From NCBI GenBank assembly GCA_944548615.1, contig OX155950.1, positions 29,977,691 through 30,041,690 on the forward strand: 64,000 nt of DNA. The letters are read 5' to 3'. The DNA comes from Micropterix aruncella. Its lineage: Eukaryota; Arthropoda; Insecta; Lepidoptera; Micropterigidae. A model generated the notes under the pieces. It was not told the DNA's origin and ran no database searches. It saw nothing but the letters and a program-made list of their open reading frames with translations. Position numbers and translations under genes: made by a program. Below are positions 1-8,500 of this stretch, piece by piece (position 1 is the stretch's first letter; each line of letters opens with the position of its first letter).

Positions 1-239
1 CGCCTATTTTGAAAAATTTTTGGCAGAGTTTGTGTCCGAATTGATAATGATTTCATCATGTGTGAAAATGAAATTGAGACAAAAATAAACTCTGCAAGGT
101 ATGTTGTAGTGTCTTGGGAAACAAACCACCTACAATAATTAAGCACACTCAAAGAAAACACAGTGCGTCGTAAAAATATTTTTTTTGCTCGATTTCCAAG
201 GCAGAAGAATATACCCTACTATAAGAAGATTTAATCCAC

Positions 240-712
240 TTAATTTCATTTATATTTTGATTTAATGAAATATACCAATAGGGATGTGTATGCAAAACTT
301 TTTGTAGATGGCGCTAGCGGAGATTGCCTCATGGAGGTGTGAATTGAGTGATGCACCGAGCGAGCAAGCATCAAGCATCCGCACAAAGATTGAACAGTTG
401 ACCGCTGCAATGCTGCCAGATGACTTGCTTATTTTCCAGTCATAATACTGATAACATCCGAAAAAAATACAATTTTTGAGAAATCCTAGTAAAACAACTA
501 AATTTGCACATTTTGTAACATAAAATGCCCGATACTCTCGCAAAACTATAAGAAAACAGCTGATTCGGCGGGTAAAATTGCAAATCTGGTAACGCTGTCG
601 ATTGATTTTAGTATAGAAACCTACAACCCAAGCTTGCTCATTTCAAAACCTCATTGTGTCAATTGCCCGCTGCGCTATCTAGCGAGAGATAAAGTGTAAG
701 AAAACATCCCTA
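240..712. mobile_element. MITE-like element with AATAGGGATGT inverted ends
   Basis: The block begins AATAGGGATGTG near position 276 and ends ACATCCCTATT near 710, so the two ends are inverted copies of about 12 bp. It carries GATGGCGCTAGCGGAGA on the left and GCGCTATCTAGCGAGAGAT on the right, a second imperfect inverted pair. A piece shared with 12600-12720 (GGAGGTGTGAA followed by a GCGAGCAAG motif) suggests a family. No coding capacity and no clear target duplication are visible. Confidence 0.5.
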
Positions 713-720
713 TTCAAAGA

Positions 721-2344
721 AAATTGCACTGCAAAATTTACATTGCTGTCTGAATCTATAGACAGATTTAAAAAATAATTTCAAATTTTATTCCTGGCAA
801 AAGTTTGAGAACGAAACAATAGTATTTATTATAAAGATGCCTGGAAATAATTATAGTGTAGTATATATGTGTCGTGGCCATGTCAGAATGTGTTGTAGGA
901 TTTTGAAGAACAGTGGATGTTTGTCGTTATAAGCCAATACAAATATTTAATAAATAAATAATAATACAAGGGCGCTGCCAAACAATTTAATGACCGCGTC
1001 GGGCTCATCATAATACTATTATTACAGTTCTAGAGGGTTAGCGATGGACTCTGGACTAACGACCAGCTGTGGTAGGTTTAGGACAGCTGATTAAGAAATT
1101 TCAGTTTTAGGTTTTTTTTTTCTAGGAAGGAGTTTTCCTAGAGAGACCAAGGTCTTTAAAAAGATGAAACAGAGATTTTGTTGGCAGGCTATGAGGGCCA
1201 ACTTTCACCGCGTGAAGGTGAACAGTGAAACCGTTCTAGGTGACGACATTTGCGAGATCATGGTATTTATTTAATTTGTACTCTTGGTCTTTTGGGATAT
1301 TTGTTTCTCATGGTTAATCATATACAGTAAGGGTCATGTTCCAAGATAGGGAATAAAGAGGTATATCAGGACGGAGGGCTGTGCATCCGAGTCCTTCAGG
1401 GCCGTCTTGCAGCTAGCTAGATCTGTTGCTGTTGTAATCTGTTGTCATACTGTTGCTGTTGTAATCTCGCAAGAGGGACTTCTTTAGGTCCACATCGCTC
1501 ATGGTTGTACTACCATACCCTAGATCAGTGCCATTCTGGCTGATTCCAGCACTTTCATCGTAGAAACTTTTAGTTTACTACGGTCACTTACTATGTCCTT
1601 CGATATTGCCGCATCCTTTGAATTGGACATAACCGAATCGAAATCAAGGAAAAAACTAAAAAAACTATTTGGTCTTTCAGTTTTTCAGTTTCCTACTTAT
1701 TGCCAGGCTGCATCAAACGATTAAGTAATTTGATATATTTGATAATAAACTATTACCAAAATTTTATAAATTCTTTATACAGTAGAACTCCAATTAACCG
1801 AATCAATTGGGACCGGACCCCATTCGGATAATCAAAAATATGGATAATTGATTTTTTCCGAAAAAAGCGACTATTTTAATTAACCCTCTGCGACTGACGT
1901 GGTAGTCTGACAGACACCGCAAAAGCGCCCAGAAAGTTAATAGTTTCTGGCAATAGAAAGGTACTGAGGATGCTATGATTTTAAAAATCATTTGTTATTA
2001 TATTACTATTTTAGTTTGATTTAGGATACTGTAAGGGTGCGTTTAGAACACCATCTATTGGACTACTGAACATAATAGTAGTTTAATCAATGTTTGGAGC
2101 TAAGAGTGCTATCTACCTGATGCTTTTCGTAGTAAAATTCCGGCTGCCAAAACCTAATACTGCCAAAACCTAATACCCTATATTATCACTGATCGTACGA
2201 AACTTTGTATCTATTTTATATAACGTAAAAATATCGCTCACCCAGACATTCCAAGGAGCTAAAACTCCTTGGAATGACAGCCTTAGTATTATTACTATTA
2301 TTATTTGTATCTTTAGTTTTTGATTGTAATGTTTTGTTTTTCAG
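721..2344. other. AT-rich non-coding stretch upstream of the first visible host exon
   Basis: No supportable gene is seen. A short tandem of CTGTTGCTGTTGTAATCT lies near 1420-1470. At 1781 the sequence TACAGTAGAACTCCAATTAACCG, followed by CGGATAATC repeats, resembles a pogo/Tigger-type terminus beside a TA dinucleotide. No transposase remains. The rest is low-complexity AT-rich DNA, probably an intron or 5' flank of the gene that follows. Confidence 0.4.
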
Positions 2345-2539
2345 TTTGGAGACATCAGTTACTCTTACTTGTATTCCGAAGCGGCGCCACTCGTCGCCGC
2401 AGCCTTGCGAAGACAATCGGCCCGCGGGCCAATCGGCCCCCGGCCCAGCCGCCTCCCCCCCCTCCCCCTCCCCTTCGCCCCCTCTCTTGCCGCCGCTGCC
2501 TGCGCCCGGAGTCCCCATCGATCGGGAAATGTTTATGAG
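2345..2539 (+). CDS. Exon of the PHD-like gene (proline-rich)
   Basis: The acceptor TTTTTCAG precedes 2345 and the donor GTAATA follows 2539. The reading frame runs from LETSVTLTC at the left to VPIDREMFM at the right and leaves two bases of the next codon, which the following exon completes. The middle is a Pro/Ser-rich GC-rich tract. Another frame is also open here and continues to a GTGAGT donor at 2660, but its right half is AT-rich and looks like intron. Confidence 0.7.
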
Positions 2540-5500
2540 GTAATATTTTATGACCATTATGAAATGGTAGTGGATGATGAACAAAAATATATGCGACAAT
2601 ACTCCTACTACGGTATATACCATACAGTATCTTCTCTTAAAACAAAATTGAAATCGAGGTGAGTGACGACACGAGTTGTGAGGGTTCGCATATAGCCGCC
2701 ATATGGATGCTCAGCCCTGTCGCAGACATCCGAGGATTTTGCCAACCGCCGACCCCGCGTAACGCCCAACTACTAATGTGATTTTGTGTTCAAAGCCTTT
2801 GGATTCATGGAATGGTTGCGTGGGGTGCATGCTGGATCCACTAGTTAAGGTGTAAAAAATTGTCTCGAGGATGTCACGGTGTGGAAATGCTGGAAATCAC
2901 ATTTTCACGCGACATAAATCGATTTTACGATTTTACTCGTTTATTCGATTTTACTTGATATAAATCGACACGAAATTAGGTTATATCGAAATGTCAAACG
3001 TCTGACATCCGACAGTTCCTTTCTTCCGATTTTTCGTTTTAAAGCCTCGAGAATAAGCGTTTCCGCCAAAACAACGATGGGTCCCATCAAACTTGCAGAA
3101 GGCAAATTTGCAGACGGCAATCTTGCAGACGGCATTCTTGCAGGCGGCAGTTTTGCAGAAGGCAATCTTGCAGAAGGCAGTTTTGCAAATGTCAAAATGA
3201 CCTAACCTAACCTAACAGAAAAACTTAAAACATTTTTTTTAATGTTTAGTTTGATGTATAAAAGTCATCCACTACAAGGATGCCGGTAATTAATGTCACT
3301 TCGATTTTAGGGAAAGAAAAACCTAACCTAACCTAACCTAACAGAAAAACTTAAAAACTGTACTGAAGGTTGCCGCCTGCAAGGTTGCTTCCTGCAAGGT
3401 TGCCTCCTGCAAATCTGCCCTCAACAAATTTGGATCTGTCAAAAGTGACATTTGTGCAAAATTGCCGCATGCAAAACTGGCGCCCCCCGCGTGAAAATAG
3501 TGCCACCATTGTCTTGGATAATTACCTTTAATTAAAAAGAGAATAAAACAAATAAAAATATTAGTAAGACAGAAAAAAGAAAGAAAACTATAACACACTA
3601 CGCTAGTAAAGTTCAATGAATCTAGGAATTATTCCACACATTTCACTAAATTAATATTTTATTTGACACAAATCGTTTCTATGGGTTGACAATTTCGATC
3701 AGGATAAAAGAGGCCTATACGGAAGTCGTCATTTTACTTTTGGGCTTTACGCCGATGAGCGAGTCGATCTTTTGACACGTTTTGGACTTCTCATCTTATT
3801 CGGGGTCCTTCGGGATTACGACTTCCCGCCCAAAATGCATCGCTAAGCTTGGCGCGGTCGACGTATAAAGGTCGTCGCGTGTAGCGTCGATCGTTCGCAC
3901 GCGTCTCCTCGCTAGAATCCAGAAGTGAGCAATTCCTCGCCTTCGGCTACGCGTGACTGCGGCCGTCCTTCGCCGGGGGCTCTCACAGGAGTTGAGTGTT
4001 CCGCCGCCCACCGGCTGCTGCCTTCTACCCTCCGTCTTGGAGTGTTCCTGCTCCGCTCCCCGGTAGCAGCTTCGAGCGCCGCTTCAGGGGCCGTCTACGA
4101 GGCAGTCTGCCTGACCCCCGCGAGGCGTTCGACGTGTCGGCTGAGCAGCGGGATCTCTCCTATTAATCTTTTGCCGTCCTTCCGATCGGAACGCTTCCCC
4201 TAACCTGAACTCGCAGAACGTGCTCTCGACCTGAGAAGCTCTCGCTCGTATCTCTTCCCTTCCAGATTACGGGTCCCCTATGTAATAGTTTTTGTACTAT
4301 TTTTTAATTGGTTTTTAACCTTTTAATTATTGTATAATTCATTTCTCTTTTAGTCGTCCTCCCTATTTTAATGAATTATGTGAAGTATATACTACAATTT
4401 AGGAATATTTCCAACATTGGCAATTTTGTAGCGTGTTATCGCCGAAAACTAATTCGTCGGTCGGACGACAAATAATATAAAGATTTATATATTTTCAATT
4501 AACTCTTTTATTTCAGTTCATATTCATAATCAATCGTGCCGCATAAAACGTGACAAGGGTACCGAAGACGAGTGGAGACTGACTAGCGTTGTTCTCGAAT
4601 TTATCTGTATTTTTTTCAGAATCACAAATGAAAATCTGTTATTATAATCGATGCATACTTTTACATTTATTATAGGCACTTGGCATTGATACCGGTGTCG
4701 CAACGCGAGGAAATCGTGAGAAAGAGAAGCGAAAGAAAGAAACGGTTTACAACCAGCACTAACAAGAACGAATTTGTCTACGGAGGGTTCGAGGTAGGTT
4801 CTAAAATGATTCTATGCTCCGTCCTCAGACTGTAATCTTGCAAAATGTCATATTTCAGAAGCGGAAAAAGCTGAATCAGTTTCCCTACTTGCAACAGCAC
4901 ACGCCTCCTCAGACGCGGGCCAAGGAGCGATTGCGGCGAGAGAGGCGCTTGCAAAAGTTGCAAAAGGCAGATCGGACCTCTCCGGCCGCCAGTTCGCCCG
5001 AAAGCCCCCCGAGCTGCTCCGACGCTCCCGCCTGGATTGCCGCTTTACCCAGCGGACTCACCGTTCAACCCCTGTTCGGAAACGTTCCCAGAAAGGTCTG
5101 CATCGCCTGCAAAAATGGTATGATTTTATAAAACTACCATATTATTAACTCTTCTGTGTCGTGTACCTTATAATAGGGTTCGGCAACTACTAGTAACGCT
5201 GTCGTCGTATATGCTATGGGGAACAGTCATCTGGCCGTATTTGTGGGGTTTGGATACTAATACGCATTCTCTGCGAAGTAATACTGACTGTAATCCTTTG
5301 CCCGGGTACTATCTATCTGAACATACTACTTTCTATGAATATGAAAAGAGACTTGAGTAATCATGTTTCCAAGCGTTAGTTGCCTGCCGCTTGTACGCTA
5401 GTCGGCCTTAGCGCATAAACAAGTGCCGTGTTGTTTGTGACATTGGATCAAAAATCGAAAAAGATACAATAGCGAGCGTATCAATTGAATCAAACACAAA

Positions 5501-8500
5501 TTTTAAAAAACAACATTTTCTTTTTAATTGATGTTTAATATGCCCTCCCTTAGTTTTCAAACCCATTTTCAATCGTTTTGGCATAGATTCTATCAGGCTT
5601 TCACAGTTTTTGTCAATGTTTTCATCCATATACCATATCTGACTAAATGAACAAATAAGGCTATTTTTTGCTCTGCAATCCATTTCTGCTAGTCTTTCCT
5701 GGCAGATAGTCCATAGATTCTATGTGGGATTCAGATCCGGAGAGTTTCACGATTACTCTAAAACAGCCTCTTTGTTTTCATTTTATTGGAATTATGGCAA
5801 GGAGCCAAATCTTGTCGAAATATTCTATCTTTAGATGGAAACCTCTTGTTTAACTCAAGCCTCATTTTTTCTGACCTTACTTTCTTGAACTGGCCTCTAT
5901 TTATCTATCCTTTAATAGGAACGGGTGGTCCTACGCCGTCGTATGAATTGATACGTTCGCTACTGTAGGTATAATTATTCAACTAAAGCGCATTATATTA
6001 TTGACATACATGGACCAGAAATATAAAATGTAGTAGTAGTAGTAGACGGAGTGGGGGGCTTGTTTCCAGCCCTTGATGTCACCTAGATCTATAAGATCTT
6101 TTGTAACTACCCACTATGTGGTTAGGTCAGTGGTCAGCTAGTAGCCCAGTACTTCTTACCAGTCCAAGTAGATCACTGACCCTTAAGTTGGGCAGATCGC
6201 TAGGTTCGAGAAAGGCTCGTCCCAGTAAACTGTGTCTTTTAGCAGCGAGGCCTGGGCAGCGACCAACGATGTGTATGCTGTCTTCAGGTTCTTCGCCACA
6301 TATTCGGCAGTCCTTGCTTTCAGTCAAGCCAATGTTGAATAGATGTGCTCTAAGGGTCGTGTGTCCGGTGAGGAGACCGATAGTGGTTCTAAGGTTCTTC
6401 TTGCTCATGTCAAGTAGGGCCTTGGTTTTCTTCTGTAGTGGTTGCTCCATCATGGCTTTTGCCTGGCGACATCTCTGGCTCTGTTTCCAGGATGCCCGAT
6501 GTTCCTGCTCCAAGCAGTCCCTGATGATTTTCTTACCTGTAGCAAAGAAGACCCCTACAACTGGCTCCACCGGGCATTCCAGTGTGCCCAGTTTTGCCAG
6601 TCTGTCGGCCTCTTCGTTGCCGGGTATGCCTTGGTGACCCGTTATCCATATTAGGGTGATTTTATTGGCTTTTCCCAATTTCTTGAGCTCTTGCATGCAG
6701 TCCCAGACCACAGAAGATTCTGTGGTGGTTTTAGCCAGAGCGTCCAGTGCTGCTCTGCTGTCAGAGCAGATGAGGATTTTTCTATTTTTTACCTCAAGTT
6801 GACTTGGGAGTTTTGTGCATTCCAATATGGCAAATACATCGGCTTGGAAAACCGTAGCATATTGTCCAAGGGGGATGCTGATTTTTTACCTCAAGTTGAC
6901 TTGGGAGTTTTGTGCATTCCAATATGGCAAATACATCGGCTTGGAAAACCGTAGCATATTGTCCAAGGGGGATGCTGATTCTGTGATTGGTTTTGGGTCC
7001 ATACACGCCTGCCCCAAAACGTCCATTTGTTCCTGATCCGTTGGTGAACCAGGCGTCCGCGTTGTGGTTTTGGAGCCACTGTGGATTCTTCCATTCTTCC
7101 CTGGTGGGGAAGAAATATATAAAATATAGGCATAAAATTATCCCCGTACCCAAAATTGATATTGTTATCGAGGTGTTTTGATAGCACATTTGTTATTGAT
7201 ACATTATTACAAAGCGTTTGTACTTACTGGTAATTATAGTAATAATCCTACTACTATATAAATGCGAAAGTTTGTAAGAATGTATATATGGATGTTTGTT
7301 ACTCTTTCACGCAAAAACTACTCAATGGATTTTGATGAAACTTTACAATAATATAGCTTACACATCAGAATAACACATAGGCTATAATTTATAAAGATAG
7401 GTATTATTTTTTTTTTTTTTATTTGTTGAGTGGGGCTTTTCTAAGGTCTTTATGAGCCTTGTAACACTGCGACCATTGCTGATCTATTGTGCTCGCCACC
7501 TACTATAGTTCTGCGCTAAGCCCCGTGTCATTCAAGAACCGCAGCAGGCTTTTGGCGCCAGATTGTTTTACCTCCTCAGGTTGGAGGTAGTGACCACCCA
7601 GGTGGTTGTATCTTTTACGCATCAGCGGGCCACACTCGCACATGAGGTGCTGGGGAGTTTCCTCTGCCCCTTGGCAGAACCTGCACATTTTTGTGTCTTT
7701 GAGCTTGAGGTTGAACATGTGTTTGTTCAGGCCACAATGCCCCGTGAGCGCCCTTACCAGTATGCGTAGATTGTTCCTATTTAGCGATAGGGCCTCACGG
7801 GCCGTCTTACGGTCGTAAGGCTTAATGAGCGCTTTGGAATGATTCAACCCTGGCGTGTTGTTCCAGTGGTTGACGGATTGTTCTAAACACATTTGTTTGA
7901 GCATTAGGTTTGCAAGGCTTTTTGGTACGCCACAGCAGGGTTCAGGGCCGTATAACGTTCCCTTTGCTCCCGTCCTAGCAAGTTCGTCGGCTTTTTCATT
8001 TCCCTCGATTCCTGCATGGCCGGGAACCCATCTTAGTATTACCCTGTTCTTTTCGCCCAGGGAATTCAGTAGTGATATGCAGTTTTGCACTAGCTTTGAA
8101 TTAATGGTATTCGAGGCTAGTGCCATAAGAGCTGCTTTGCTATCCGAGTGGATAAGATAGGTATATAGTTTTCTATCATCATTATCACAATTTTCCATCA
8201 CCACGCGGGTGAAACCGCTGGGCGCAGCTAGTAAGTATATAAAACGACCACTTGATAAAGACTTATTGTTGTATATCTCAACTGTTGGCAGAAAACATTT
8301 CAAAATTTTACTCATGTGCTGCGAAATGACAGACCGCGAAAATCGTTACATGTTTTTACAAGCCAAGTTAAAGTATTTATTTCGATAGACCCCTCGGGCT
8401 TGAGCACCCCTACCTTCCTCGTCCCTTTGTTCATTGGAAAAGTACGATAGTACTATCTTACTATCTACAGAGACACCATCATCACTGTATCGCTGCACAA

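Larger units (their letters stand above)
6020..7112 (-). mobile_element. 5'-truncated non-LTR retrotransposon with RNase H, (TAC)n tail
   Basis: The element reads on the minus strand from about 7112 and ends in a short (CTA)n run at 6033-6045, a 3' tail typical of some LINEs. Only the last part of ORF2 remains: a linker, RNase H, and a downstream Cys-His motif. The coding frame is broken by a 97-bp tandem duplication. It lies in intron 3 of the host gene, antisense to it. Confidence 0.75.
7246..8231 (+). mobile_element. Small non-autonomous Helitron, interrupted by a LINE fragment
   Basis: The element starts TCCTACTACTATATAAATGC directly after an A and ends GGCGCAGCTAG before a T, the 5'-TC...CTAG-3' ends and A/T insertion site of Helitrons. 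A short hairpin-forming GCGGGTGAAACCGC lies 12 bp before the CTAG end, as expected. The internal text (AAAACTACTCAATGGATTTTGATGAAAC) belongs to a repeat type widespread in arthropods. Removing the insertion leaves about 226 bp. No coding sequence is present. Confidence 0.75.

Noticed and set aside
2941..3195. Protein with LPSAK pentapeptide-like repeats
   Set aside because: The repeat is 15 bp of DNA with variable third-frame decay and sits in an intron antisense to the host gene; a minisatellite explains it.
8154..8315. N-terminal extension of the RNase H frame at 8315-7503 as a genuine protein start
   Set aside because: The target duplication places the LINE boundary at 8153; upstream codons belong to the Helitron on its non-coding side.
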